Origin: Harmothoe impar
Taxonomy: Eukaryota; Annelida; Polychaeta; Phyllodocida; Polynoidae
Length of the DNA: 64,000 nucleotides
Assembly: GCA_947462335.1 (NCBI GenBank)
Contig: OX381708.1
Span: 7,068,001 to 7,132,000 of the forward strand
Reading direction: 5' to 3'
Shown here: piece after piece, positions 31,861 through 42,371 of the stretch
How the letters are laid out: the number at the start of each line of letters is the position of its first letter
Position numbering within the stretch: the stretch's first letter is position 1
Made by a program: the position numbers and the translations under genes
Notes under the pieces: model-generated
Database searches by the model: none
What the model saw: only the letters and a program-made list of their open reading frames with translations
Told to the model about the DNA's origin: nothing

Positions 31861-31866
31861 TTTATT
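31861..31866 (-). terminator. Polyadenylation signal of kelch gene 32222
   Basis: AATAAA on the minus strand with the full conserved module ('gattgcacaaaaactacagatgtatttagacaagtttatt'), only about 360 bp from the stop codon. Confidence 0.65.
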
Positions 31867-32221
31867 ATGCTCAGGAACTATCTTATATGGGTAAATGCAA
31901 ATTGGCTAACATTATAAGAGTTCTATAGGTGAATGTTTATTAATTTTGCGAAAGTAATTTTGTTTAAGGTATCTCCAGACTGCTTCAGAGACGAGCTAGA
32001 CTGGTAAAACAAACAATGTAATTATGTTTAAGGAGTTTGAGGAACAAAATGGCTTTTATGAAAATTAAACAATGAAATTTGGATCATAGCCAGGGTTTTG
32101 CTGTAGCTGCACAATGTTCCGTCACAAACTTGCCTTCACAGACATGTAATAAATTTAGCTCACAAAAAAGAGTTTCAACCTTAAGGCTGTCAGAACCTTC
32201 ATGATGGCTTAACTAGTGCAC

Positions 32222-33808
32222 CTATTTTCGTCGATGAGAGCGCTTCTTTTTAGCCTGGGCTTTAGACCTGGATGAGGGAGCATTGCTAAGAATATTGTCA
32301 GATAGTTCAGGAACCGGAATCGTTCTCTTGGATGGTGCAGGTATCGCCAACATGGCAGCAAAGTAATCTCGATCATGATTTTCCCAACATTCAATCTTGA
32401 TGGGGAATTTCTCCAGTGGATACCCAGAGATATCATCATCCACCTCGCTCAGCGACCAAATTCCACACACACCCTCCTTGGGCTCTTCCTCTGTATCAGA
32501 AAAGTTCTCCATGATATTCAGGACATATAGGGTATTCTCAGTGGGATCTGATAGGACGATACCATTTCTGTGCATCCGCCAGTCAATTTCATTATTTGCC
32601 CAGCAGTTCCATTCAGACCACTGGTCCGTTTGCAGGTCGTAGTACTGAATAACTAGATCATAACACATGACAATTATTGCTGGATTCTTGCCGTTAAACG
32701 CCATCTCACGCATAACATAAGACTCAGCATTAATTAGCATGGGTGCTTTACTATGCCAGGTGGCTTTCTCCTCATATGGATTGAAGCAGTTCAACGCAGA
32801 TGAATAGCCACTCTTGGTGCTAGGACCTGTATACCCACCAACCACATAAATCGAGAAGAAGGGCACGGAACACACACAGGCACTGTGACTATGCAGAGGA
32901 CTTGGTAGTTTAGTTGACATCGTAGTCCATGTGTTTGTTTTTGGGTCATATCTTTCAATGGCATCGAGAACTGTAGTATCATCAAAGTCACTTTCCTGAG
33001 AGTCACTGTGCTGAGAGTCACTTTTGTGTGAGTCACTATGCTGAGAGTCAGTATCCTGTAATTCATTATCCTGAGAGACACCATCCTGAGAGTCAATATG
33101 CAAATTGTTAATATCCAAAGTGTCACTACCCTGGGAGTCACTATACTGCGAGTTGTCATCTACACCTAAGTCGAGTCCACCTATTAGATACATATACCTG
33201 TCATCGTGAACAAGGGCAAAGTATATGAAACATTTATTTTCCATGCCTTGGATTTCACACCATGTATATGTACTTGCATCAAACAAATGCCATTTCTGAT
33301 CATCTTCCAGAATAACTAGACAGTTGTTAAACTCAAGCACAGCTGAAATTGTACTATTAAATTGTTTGATTTCTGGAAATTCAATTGGTTTCCAAGATCC
33401 ATCCTCCTCCAGCGAATGCATGGCACAAGGGTTCTTAGGCTTAGCACTAAAGCACACAGGTTGTGGTTTGCTGCGTACACTGGTGGGTCGCATCATCTTC
33501 TCTTGGATTGGCTGGCTGTGGTAGTCCTCACCGAGCTGAACGTTGTAGCGCCAGGATCCAGCAAAATACATCCTCAGTTTCTTGACAGCCTCAAGTTGTG
33601 CCGGAGTGAACAGGGAGAACAGAACAAAGCTCATCAGACTGTCTAAGTGCTGTTTGCGGTTCTCGTAATCAACATTCAGCCAGTCCTTGATGGTCATGAA
33701 AAGATCCCATTCACCATCTTCCCACTGCTCGAGACGGATTAGAAGTTGTTCATAGGTCGTCTTGTCAAGGTCATTGATCTTTAAAACCTCCTCCATATTG
33801 GTTGGCAT
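32222..33808 (-). CDS. BTB-less half-BACK-Kelch protein with DSQ repeat insert
   Basis: 528 residues from the ATG at 33808; an upstream GTG at 33835 is in frame but less likely. The protein begins MPTNMEEVLK, equivalent to the EYITTN region of BACK, then TYEQLLIRLEQWEDGEWDLF, MMRPTSVRSKPQPVCFS and blades including MYLIGGLD, IERYDPKTNTWTTMSTKLP and FFSIYVVGGY. The tail is basic (KAQAKKKRSHRRK). An acidic DSQ insert lies between blades at about codons 218-277. The acceptor is just above 33882, and an in-frame TGA separates it from the start. Closely related to 28489 and 35497. Confidence 0.87.
   Translation of the reverse strand: MPTNMEEVLKINDLDKTTYEQLLIRLEQWEDGEWDLFMTIKDWLNVDYENRKQHLDSLMSFVLFSLFTPAQLEAVKKLRMYFAGSWRYNVQLGEDYHSQPIQEKMMRPTSVRSKPQPVCFSAKPKNPCAMHSLEEDGSWKPIEFPEIKQFNSTISAVLEFNNCLVILEDDQKWHLFDASTYTWCEIQGMENKCFIYFALVHDDRYMYLIGGLDLGVDDNSQYSDSQGSDTLDINNLHIDSQDGVSQDNELQDTDSQHSDSHKSDSQHSDSQESDFDDTTVLDAIERYDPKTNTWTTMSTKLPSPLHSHSACVCSVPFFSIYVVGGYTGPSTKSGYSSALNCFNPYEEKATWHSKAPMLINAESYVMREMAFNGKNPAIIVMCYDLVIQYYDLQTDQWSEWNCWANNEIDWRMHRNGIVLSDPTENTLYVLNIMENFSDTEEEPKEGVCGIWSLSEVDDDISGYPLEKFPIKIECWENHDRDYFAAMLAIPAPSKRTIPVPELSDNILSNAPSSRSKAQAKKKRSHRRK
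32978..33157 (-). repeat. Coding DSQ-rich repeat
   Basis: Encodes units such as DSQHSDSHKSDSQHSDSQES, with imperfect 15-bp periodicity, in the same propeller loop as 29245-29412. The unit order differs from its neighbours, suggesting independent expansion after gene duplication. Confidence 0.85.
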
Positions 33809-34136
33809 GTATTCACAGAGATGTTTGGCTGGCACTTTGAAGGCACAGAGGTATCAGGATATAGAAGCAATCTTATAGCTGACTGGAAAGAAAAAGAAAA
33901 CAGAAGCAGACTTAACATCTAGTCAGATGTGGGTAGATACATTATATATTTCATACAGAAAACCTGCATGTTTCTTAATGAACACAGAAATTGAGTTCCG
34001 CATTTGTAGTGTAGAATGGAGTCCTCTAGACGACTGAGGCTCGAACAACAATAAGATTCAAGAAATTCAGTCCTCAAAGGCTGAGACCTTAACAACAACA
34101 AGATTCAAAAACCTCCATCAATGAACCTCTATTAAA

Positions 34137-34429
34137 GGGAGTGTTCATTTATTAATTACAGGGGTGTGTGGTGAGATTTCACGCTCCCTCCCCTCTCGGC
34201 GAAGGCGGCGAAAACTTTTCGCCCCCCCTCTTGAACTATAGTAACGCGCGGGCTTTTGTGCTAAAGGGGCTTCAATTTTTACGCCTCCCCTCAAGAGGGG
34301 TCAGAATTTTTTACGCCCCCCCTCAGGAGGGGCCAGAATTTTTTACGCCCCCCCCCAAAGTAGGGGTCGGAAATTTTTACGCCCCCCCCCAAACCAACCA
34401 GCCCCCCTGTAAATAATAAATGAACTCCC
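34137..34429. mobile_element. G/C-homopolymer MITE
   Basis: Ends GGGAGTGTTCATTTATTAAT and complement 'taataaatgaactccc', flanked by TAAA-like sequence on both sides. The interior has poly-C runs with 'ggggtcagaattttttacgcc' units and the AGTAACGCGCGGGC core. It sits in the 5' region of kelch gene 32222. Confidence 0.8.
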
Positions 34430-34534
34430 TAAACATGTCATCAAGCATTTCACAAAACACACAATGAGGACATGACCCTCTTCCTATGCTAGGCCTCTTG
34501 ACAGATTTCACAAACTACAGATGCATTTAAAAAG

Positions 34535-34540
34535 TTTATT
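34535..34540 (-). terminator. Polyadenylation signal of kelch gene 35497
   Basis: AATAAA on the minus strand in the conserved module ('gatttcacaaactacagatgcatttaaaaagtttatt'). Confidence 0.6.
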
Positions 34541-34899
34541 TATATCTTGGAATGACAGATATCAACATTGGGGAATAAATGCAATTATGATTTTTCTATG
34601 ATAAAGCCTTAATGAACAAGAAGGACTGTCTATAAACTTAGAGACAGCAAATTCATCTTATTTATGTATCAGCAGATTCCTACTGAGACAAATCAGACTG
34701 GTATAACCTGATATTTGATAATTCTTATTTGGATCTTGTTTTGGTTGACTATGACATTGACCTCCGCACCAAGCACATGTAACAAGCAACGCTAGGAGGA
34801 TATTATAGTTTCAAGTTTCAGTTTTCTTAGTTAGGACTCCATTCACCTTCATCAGCTATACTTTTAAAGACTATAGTCTGTCAAAAACTTTGCTGGTAA

Positions 34900-35220
34900 T
34901 AAACATGGGACTAGAGCTATACTTGTAGGTTCTGTAACAAAGATAGTTTCACATAAGGTTTCGTCACTAACTAAGCTTTGCATACAAAGTGCAGCATAAA
35001 CTTGCAAAGTTCACAAAATTGTAACCAACTTCAACATTCACACACAAAGTTGTCACAAACTTCAAACACATAGGTTGTCACACACACACTATTAGCTTCA
35101 TTCATAATGTTGTCACAAATTTCAAGCTTTACAAATTTACATAAAATAATCAAGGTTCTGTCACAATTTAGCTTCATGCAAATAGATCAGCCACAGACTT
35201 AGCTGGTAATCAACATGGAC
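34900..35220 (-). repeat. Degenerate AGCTAAGTTTGTGAC repeat array in 3' UTR
   Basis: Irregular copies of 'acaaagttgtcacaaacttcaaac' and 'gttctgtcacaatttagcttc' fill this part of the 3' UTR. The same motif family occurs at 14390-15480, 20500, 32120, 43440, 46680 and 50790, always downstream of a kelch stop codon. Confidence 0.6.
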
Positions 35221-35329
35221 GGGGCAACTCCTTCATAAGATTCGTACATAAACTTGGCAGGTTTTCCTTGGTTGGGATGAGAGCCCTTCACACATTCAGT
35301 TTCTGTCACACACTTGGATTCATACATCA

Positions 35330-35496
35330 AGTCATGCATATCGTTTGTATCAAGAGAGTTCTCATTGATATCAAGAAGATATTGTAATGTCACCTGAATC
35401 GGACAGGATGGTGCCATTGCATTGAATCTGTCAGTCAATAAACGGGATGAGAGGTATACACATGACGTTGCCATCATCTCCACGCTAAGAAACCAT
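35330..35496 (-). pseudogene. Decayed kelch tail copy downstream of stop
   Basis: 'gagagttctcattgatatcaagaag...gtaatgtcacctgaatcggacaggatggtgccattgca' resembles the last-blade codons of the kelch genes, joined to 'gataaacgggatgagaggtatacacatgac'-like 3' UTR. Homologous to 28141-28488. Confidence 0.55.
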
Positions 35497-37044
35497 CTAT
35501 TTACGTCGGTGAGAGCGCTTCTTTTTAGCCTTAGCTTTAGACCTAGATGAGGGAGCAGTGCTAAAAATATTGTCAGTTGCTTCAGGAGCTGGGGTCATCC
35601 TTTTGGATGGTTTTGGTATCGCCAACATGGCAGCAAAGTAATATCGTTCAGCAAAATCTTCCACAGCACATTTAACTTCTATTGGGAATTTCTCCACTCT
35701 ACATCCACTGATTTTGTCATCCACCTTACTCAGAGGCCACTTGCTACATGCACCCTCCTTCTTTGTATTGGGAAGGTTCTCAGTGATATTCAGGATGTAG
35801 AGGGTATTTTCACTTGGGTCGGACAAAACGATACCATTGCGGTGCATCTGCCAGTCAATGTCATTATTTGCCCAATAGTTCCATTCAGACCACTGGTCAG
35901 TTTTCAGATCATAGTATTGAATCAGCAGATCAGCACACATTATGATGATCACTGGGTCTTTCCCATCAAACGCCATCTCTCGCATCACATCAGCTGGAGA
36001 ATTGACCAACATGGGTGCCTTACTATGCCAGGTGGCTTTCTCCTCATATGGATTGAAGCATCTGAATGCTGAGGAATATACCCGTTTTTCGCCAGTTAAT
36101 GCATACCCACCAGCCACGTAGATGGAGAAGAAGGGACCAGAGCATACACAAGCGCTGTGTCTAAACACGGGAACTGGTAGTTTAGTTGACATAGTAGTCC
36201 ATGTGTTTGTTCCTGGGTCGTACCTTTCAATGGTATCAAGAACTATAACATCTTTAAACTCAGAGTCGCTATCTTGAGGCCCACTATCTTGAGAGTCACT
36301 GTCTTGAGACTCACTATCTTGAGGGTCCCCTTTGTCAGAGTCACAATCATGCCAGTCATTATCCTCAGAGTCACTATCCAGAAAACAATCATCTACGCCT
36401 AGGTCAACTCCACCCAATAGATAAATATACCTGTCATCATGAACAACGGCATAGTCAGCCAGACACTTCTTTTCCATGCCTTTCATTTCACACCATGTAT
36501 ATGTACTTGCATCAAACAAATGCCATGTCTGATCATCTTCGTGAACAACGAGACAATTGTTAACCACAAGCACAGAAGAAATTATGGTGCTGTGAAAACA
36601 TGGATTTTTTCCAACTTCAATTGCTTTCCATGATCCGTCCTCTTGTAGTGTATGCATGGTAGAAGGTATCTTAGCACTAAAGCACACAGGTTGAGGCTTG
36701 GTGCGTACACTGGTTGGTCGCATCATCTTCTTGTGGATGGGCTGGTTGCGGTATTCCTCACCGAGCTGAACATTGTACTGCAAGGAGCCTTCAGAATATA
36801 CCTCCATCTTTTTTACAGCCTCAAGTTGTGCCGGAGTGAGCAAAGAGAACCGTACGTGGCTCATCAAACTATCCAAGTGTTGTTTGCGGTTCTCATAATC
36901 CGCATATAGCCAGTCATTTAGGGTCATAAACAGATCCCATTCACCGTCCATCCACTGCTCAATAGGCACAAGCAGTTCTTCATATGTCATCTTGGCAAGG
37001 CTATTCATCTTTAAAACCTTCATATTAGTCGTTATACCAGGCAT
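35497..37044 (-). CDS. BTB-less half-BACK-Kelch protein with acidic DSQ insert
   Basis: 515 residues from the ATG at 37044; an in-frame TTG lies 12 nt upstream. Starts MPGITTNMKVLK, then half-BACK (TYEELLVPIEQWMDGEWDLF), MMRPTSVRTKPQPVCFS and blades (IYLLGGVD, IERYDPGTNTWTTMSTKLP, FFSIYVAGGY). Basic tail (KAKAKKKRSHRRK). An insert rich in D, S, Q and E lies in the shared propeller loop. The exon begins at 37119 with 'gtagtttctcacagcacagt', clearly homologous to the open phase-0 exon start at 52536. Here the reading is closed by a TAG after nine codons, so the former coding sequence has become 5' UTR. Confidence 0.87.
   Translation of the reverse strand: MPGITTNMKVLKMNSLAKMTYEELLVPIEQWMDGEWDLFMTLNDWLYADYENRKQHLDSLMSHVRFSLLTPAQLEAVKKMEVYSEGSLQYNVQLGEEYRNQPIHKKMMRPTSVRTKPQPVCFSAKIPSTMHTLQEDGSWKAIEVGKNPCFHSTIISSVLVVNNCLVVHEDDQTWHLFDASTYTWCEMKGMEKKCLADYAVVHDDRYIYLLGGVDLGVDDCFLDSDSEDNDWHDCDSDKGDPQDSESQDSDSQDSGPQDSDSEFKDVIVLDTIERYDPGTNTWTTMSTKLPVPVFRHSACVCSGPFFSIYVAGGYALTGEKRVYSSAFRCFNPYEEKATWHSKAPMLVNSPADVMREMAFDGKDPVIIIMCADLLIQYYDLKTDQWSEWNYWANNDIDWQMHRNGIVLSDPSENTLYILNITENLPNTKKEGACSKWPLSKVDDKISGCRVEKFPIEVKCAVEDFAERYYFAAMLAIPKPSKRMTPAPEATDNIFSTAPSSRSKAKAKKKRSHRRK
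36259..36393 (-). repeat. Coding DSQ/DSE-rich repeat
   Basis: Encodes DPQDSESQDSDSQDSGPQDS and flanking acidic residues in the same loop as the inserts of the two neighbouring genes. It is the shortest of the three. Confidence 0.8.
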
Positions 37045-37325
37045 GACGCAGTGCAACCTGGTCGGAGTAAGCCTGAGGATAACACTTTTCTACTCAGGAA
37101 CTGTGCTGTGAGAAACTACCTGAAAGAAAAGAGAGAACGCTTAGCAGCTAGTCAGATGTATGTTCACACATTAGATGAACTGGCATGTAGAATACCACAT
37201 TCTTTTGAATCAAATCGCAGGCTTTGAAGAAAAATCCAAGAAGCCGTGAAAATCTGTTGTCCAGAGGTCATTCTAGATAATTCGCATGGTATGGGGCCCA
37301 TCCACAGACTACTATAGACCCCTCC

Positions 37326-37535
37326 TGTAGTGATATCCAGTGATAGCCACCCCACCAAGTGGTATAAACAGGAACTAATAATATAGCCTTTAGCTCCACC
37401 TGGTGGTGGACTGGGGAACTTGGGGATCAGCCATTATGGAGCCATATTTGAAGATGTAAACATGCCAGTCATCTCAGGAATAAATCTATCAACATCTGCC
37501 TTACCAACTACTTAAATGGTTACATTATCATTACA
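37326..37535 (+). repeat. 5' LTR
   Basis: Begins TGTAGTGATATCCAGTGATA and ends 'acattatcattaca'. TG...CA termini. Full-length copy, 210 bp. Confidence 0.85.
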
Positions 37536-38065
37536 TGGTGGCAGTGGTAAAGTAAATGATGAATTGATGTATGTTTTGAGCAACACCAACATCAGGTTAC
37601 ACCAAAAACTGTGAGTAGGAAATCTTCTTCTACAATGCCAATGGTACCACACCAGGAGGAGGAACCATTTACAGTTGACAGTGCCTATACCAATACCATG
37701 TGTTAGATAGATCTACAAGTTGGAGGAAAGTGATTATAGTCCATGCACTACTACCTGTGTATTTGACTTTTGTGACTGTCTATAGTCTATATACTACTAC
37801 CTGTATATTGACTACAGTGACTGCCTATAACTATACAGCCATAGTATAGTAATACCTACACTGTAAAAAAGAACTGTTGTCACTACCTACACTGTGAAAA
37901 AAAACAGTTGTCACAAAAATTCATTTCCACTACCTACACTGAAAAAAAACAACTGTTGTCACTACCTACACTGTGAAAAAAAACTGTTGTCACAAATTTC
38001 ACTTCCATTACCTACACTGTGAAAAAAAAAGACAATTGTTGTCACAAAATTCCAATTCCAACAAT

Positions 38066-38563
38066 ATGGCTGCCAAATACCCTACCATGAACTGGGACAC
38101 CCCCAATAGACCTGAGGTGTTCAAGCTATTCAAGCAACGCATGTCCTTAGTAATTGAGGACAATGAGGTTACCGAGAAGGTCAAAATAGCTCGTAAAATC
38201 AAGATAGGTTTGGGGGATGAGGGTTTGCGCCGGCTAAATGCCTCAGGGCTGAGCGCAGAACACTTAAAAGATCCGGACATGATCTGGAGTTTTTTTGAAG
38301 ACCAACTCAATATCTCTGTACATTTCCGAGTACACCGCCTTGATTTGATGTTTGAGTATGAACAAGACGAAAACGAGTCCCTAGACGAGTTCGTATCGCG
38401 AGCGCGTACCCAGGCGTTACAATGCGAGTTTACTGATGCCGAGCTTCAAGAACGCGTCATCGAATTAGTGATAGCTTCTACGCCAATAGAGCTTTTCTGT
38501 CGAAGCCTGCTTGACAAGGGCAAGGATTTGACACTCGAACAAGTCTTGAAGGAGGGTCGATAG
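38066..38563 (+). pseudogene. Retrotransposon gag (capsid part), ends at TAG
   Basis: From the ATG at 38066 (MAAKYPTMNWDTPNRPEVFK) to a TAG at 38561-38563. The frame is open further upstream into the repeat leader, but this ATG fits the usual gag start. It contains a capsid-like helical segment (LDEFVSRARTQALQCEFTDA). The downstream nucleocapsid and pol continue in exactly the same frame after the TAG. The stop is therefore either a nonsense mutation or, less likely given its position before the zinc knuckle, a readthrough site. Confidence 0.75.
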
Positions 38564-40594
38564 CATGAAGCTGCAACCAAAGGCTCTCTCCGACTGGAAT
38601 CCCTTAAACGACGTTCCCGTAAGGAAGATCCGAAAGTCGACTACGTTCAGAATCATGATGGAAAAGGGAAACGAAAGCCCTGTGGGAACTGCGGCAGAAT
38701 ACACAAGTACCGCGAATGCCCCGCATACAACTCGAAGTGTGGCCACTGCGGTAATATGGGCCACTGGATTGACTGTTGCCACAACAAGAAGTTGGGTCAT
38801 CCAAAGAACAGCGGTGCAACTGCCAGCGCGCCAGACAAGGAGTCACGAAAGAAAGACTACCACAAGAAGAAAGGTCGTAAGAAAGTACATGCCGTACAAA
38901 ACAACGCGTCAAGTACCTCAGAAGACAGCGACAGTGCCGATGAGCCTATCAAAGGGTTCTATGCCGTCACCTTGGGAGACCTTGATGCAGTTGAGCAGGA
39001 CAAAGCATTCACCAACCTTGATGTGAAAATACCAGATGTCAAGGGCAAGCACACGCTCAAGGTGAAGCTTGACACTGGTGCTAATGCTAATGCTCTACCA
39101 CTACGTACCTTCCGTCAGATGTATGGTGACCGCGACCCCCGTGAGATCCTGACGCCTACTACCAAGGCGAAGCTGACGTCGTATTCAGGCAACACCATTA
39201 ACTGCTTTGGAACCATGGCAGTTAGATGCAAGTCTCGAACGTCCGAATGGCACGAGGCTACATTCTACGTCGTTGAAGTCGACGGACCTGTAATACTAGG
39301 ACTACCAACGCGCGAGGCCCTTGGTCTCATCACGATCAACTGTACGAGGGTTACAGTTGACCAGATCACCCGATCTGTGTCCACCGTGGACGATCTGAAA
39401 AGCCGATACCCAGATCAGTTCGATGCCATTGGTCGCTTCAAGGAGCCTGCCAAAATCCTCCTGAAGCCAGACGCTGAGCCGCACATTAACCGACCTCGTA
39501 AGTCCAACGTCAATCTGTTACCAAAGATAAAGGCAGGACTCAAGGAGATGGAGGAAACAGGCGTGATCCGCAAGGTTACCAAGCACACTGACTGGTGCTC
39601 CAGTCTTGTGTACAGCACAAAGAAAGATGGTAGTCTCAGGATATGTCTGGATCCTAAATTTCTGAACAATGCCATAAAGCGATGTCCTCATAAAATGCCT
39701 ACCCTAGAAGAGGTCAATCCAAAGTTCGCTGGTGCCAAAATCTTCAGTAAGCTAGATGCCAAAGCAGGCTACTGGAGTGTACCACTCCAGGAGAAGAGTC
39801 GATTGCTAACCACCTTCCGTACTCCGTTTGGACGATATTGTTTCAGGAGATTGCCTTTCGGCCTGAACATAAGCCAAGATATCTTCCAACAACGGATGGA
39901 CGAGTTTCTAGAGAATCTCGATGGGTGTGTGGGCATAGCTGACGACATTTGCGTGTTCGGTCGTACCGACGAGGAACACGACAAGCATCTGATTGCATTG
40001 ATGGATGCAGCCAAAGAGTATGGACTGGTCTTCAACTCCCAAAAGTGTACCATCAAGGCCAGCTCTATATCCTTCTTTGGCAATACGTACAGTGCAGAAG
40101 GGATATCACCAGATCCTGCCAAGGTACAAGCTATCAATGAAATGCCAGAACCAAAGAATCCGGAAGACCTACAACGATTCTTAGGGCTACTGACGTACCT
40201 TGGGACATTCATTCCCAACCTCAGCTCACTTGCCGCTCCGCTGAGAGATCTCTTGAAGAAGGACTCTGTCTTCATTTGGGAAGAAACTCATACGATCGCA
40301 GTCAAGAAGCTGAAAGAAGTCATGACATCCCGTATCGTCGCTTTCTACGATGTTACCAAACCCATCAGCATAGAAGTTGATGCGTCGATGAAGGGATTGG
40401 GTGCATGTCTAGTACAGGAAGGAAAACCAATTGCCTTCGCATCCAAGACACTTACCACAACACAGAGCAACTACAGCAACATAGAGAGAGAAATGCTTGC
40501 TGTTGTCTATGGGGTTGAACGATTCACATCATACCTTTACGGCAGATCATTTACAGTAGTGAGCGATCACAAGCCGTTAGAGATGATTGCGTGA
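38564..40594 (+). pseudogene. Retrotransposon nucleocapsid-protease-RT-RNase H, ends at TGA
   Basis: In the same frame as gag. Two CCHC-like zinc knuckles lie at 38681-38780 (CGNCGRIHKYREC and CGHCGNMGHWIDCC). The protease active site KLDTGANANALPL is at 39065-39103. RT has SLRICLDPKFLN and the catalytic IADDICVFG, an ADD-type variant of the YxDD box. RNase H begins SIEVDASMKGLGACL. The frame is cut at TGA 40592-40594, just after HKPLEMIA, inside the RNase H/connection region. Coding similarity resumes at once in the same frame. Confidence 0.85.
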
Positions 40595-42164
40595 AAAGCA
40601 CTCTCATCCGCCCCGCCACGACTGCAGCGTATGTTACTGAAGATACAAGGTTACGACTACAGTGTTTTGTACCGTCCAGGGAGCCAAATGGTCATTTCTG
40701 ATACACTTTCCCGGTTGCCTAACCCGAAAGATACAGGAAATGTCACGCTTGATGTCAGAGTCGATGATATCACCCTGGATCTGATACACTTCAGTCCCGA
40801 GAAACAACACCACCTGAGAACCAAGACCAGGGAGTGTCCAGTGTTGAACGCACTCGCAGAAGTCATCTATACTGGATGGCCGGAAAGCATCAAAGAGCTT
40901 GCTACTGACCTGCGGCCTTACTGGAGCTTCCGTGACACGCTAGGAATAGAGGATGGTGTGATCTTCAAGGGAAAGCAGGTTGTGATACCACCCTCGATGC
41001 AGCCTGAGCTACTGAAGCAACTACACGTAGGACACCAGGGTATCGAGAAAACACGATTGTTAGCAAGAGAAACCATCTACTGGCCTGGGATAAACGATGA
41101 TATCAGCAAAATGATCAAGACCTGCCCACTTTGCCAGGAGTTCCAGGAAGCAAACACGAAAGAACCAATGTTACCCACAGAGGTTCCTGATGGACCCTGG
41201 AAGGTACTAGGTACTGATCTGTTCGAGATAAAAGGCAAGATGTTTATCATTGTGTCTGACTATTATTCGAAATTTCCATTTGTGAAGGAACTTTCCTCAG
41301 CAACCTCTGCCTCCGTAGCAAGCTACGTAGAAGGTATATGCAGTGTGCTTGGGAAGCCTAACACCATCCGATCTGACAATGGACCCCAGTACACAGGAGA
41401 AGCCTTCCAGAAAACCTGCAGAGAGTGGGAGATCCAGCACGTAACATCATCTCCTGAATTCCCACAATCCAATGGATTTATAGAGCGACAGATTAAATGG
41501 ATTAAGCCAATACTAAAGAAAGCAATGAAGTCAGGACAAAACATCCAAAAGGTTCTCTTAAACATCAGAGCAACCCCCATAGACAATGTCATTCCGTCGC
41601 CAGGGGAGCTGCTGATGAAGCGAAAACTAACAGCAAGTCTTCCATTCCGCAGCGAAGAAACTGCAAGCGGACAAGTGAAAGAAAGAATGCTGGAACGGCA
41701 GACCAAAAGCAAGGCTTACCATGATAGAGGAGCGAAAGACTTAGCACCACTATACCCTGGGCAACGGGTCAGTGTGTACGACAAGTCGACACATGCTTGG
41801 CGTCCAGGACAGGTCATTGAGCCAAGTGATGCAGCACCTCGATCATATATCGTGGAGAACCAGAGAGGAAGTCTGGTTAGGCGTAATCGAGTCCATCTAC
41901 AAGAGAGACCAGAAGGAAGACCATTGGAGATTCAGCAGCCGACAACACCGGCCATCACATCCGCCTGTGTCTCCAAGGCCGTCACATCCGCCTACCTCAG
42001 ATACGTCTCCAAGGCTGCAACGACCACCGTCACCACAACTGGCTCCGAAGCATCCACCTCCGCCAAAACCACCATCGAGGCCGTTAGATGCACCAGCCAG
42101 TCATGCGGGAACAACTACCCGGAGTGGACGGGTGTCAATAATGCCGAGCAGATATAAAGACTAA
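40595..42164 (+). pseudogene. Retrotransposon integrase region, with 3' frameshift
   Basis: Same frame as RT. Shows the HHCC zinc-binding region (HVGHQGIEKTRLLARETIYW then CPLC) and the DDE catalytic core (GTDLFEIKGK, IRSDNGPQYTGEAF, SNGFIERQIKW). Near 41900-41990 coding character moves to another frame, which carries a proline-rich stretch and a typical Gypsy end (SGRVSIMPSRYKD) stopping at 42162-42164. The original frame instead runs to 42157 with unrelated residues. One indel is therefore likely. Confidence 0.85.
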
Positions 42165-42319
42165 AGTTGACGTTTGACAACTAGGGCAAAATAATCCCTA
42201 CAAACGTCAGGGGGACAGGGCAGTCTACCCTTAACCCACCATTACATATAATCTTCAATACATAAGACAATTTGACAAATTGATTTCATATACCCATAAC
42301 ATCTTTGTAATAAGGGGGA

Positions 42320-42371
42320 TGTAGTGATATCCAGTGATAGCCACCCCACCAAGTGGTACATTATCATTACA
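42320..42371 (+). repeat. 3' LTR with internal deletion
   Basis: Holds the first 39 and last 13 bases of the LTR; about 158 bp are missing from the middle. Followed by the CTCC target duplication. Confidence 0.85.

Larger units (their letters stand above)
37326..42371 (+). mobile_element. Defective Ty3/Gypsy-type LTR retrotransposon
   Basis: A 210-bp 5' LTR (37326-37535, TGTAGTGATATCC...ATTACA) and a 52-bp 3' LTR (42320-42371) with the same first 39 and last 13 bases, the middle being deleted. The host tetramer CTCC is duplicated on both sides (37322-37325, 42372-42375). A primer-site-like TGGTGGCAGTGGTAAAG follows the 5' LTR and a purine tract (aataaggggga) precedes the 3' LTR. The leader at 37850-38050 holds about five 'cactacctacactgtgaaaaaa' repeats. 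The coding order is gag, protease, reverse transcriptase, RNase H, integrase, as in Ty3/Gypsy. Two in-frame stops and a 3' frameshift make it non-autonomous. It inserted between kelch genes 43736 and 35497, opposite to their strand. Confidence 0.93.

Noticed and set aside
38561..38563. Programmed TAG readthrough between gag and pol
   Set aside because: The stop falls before the zinc knuckle rather than after it, and a second nonsense codon and a frameshift exist, so mutation is the simpler explanation.
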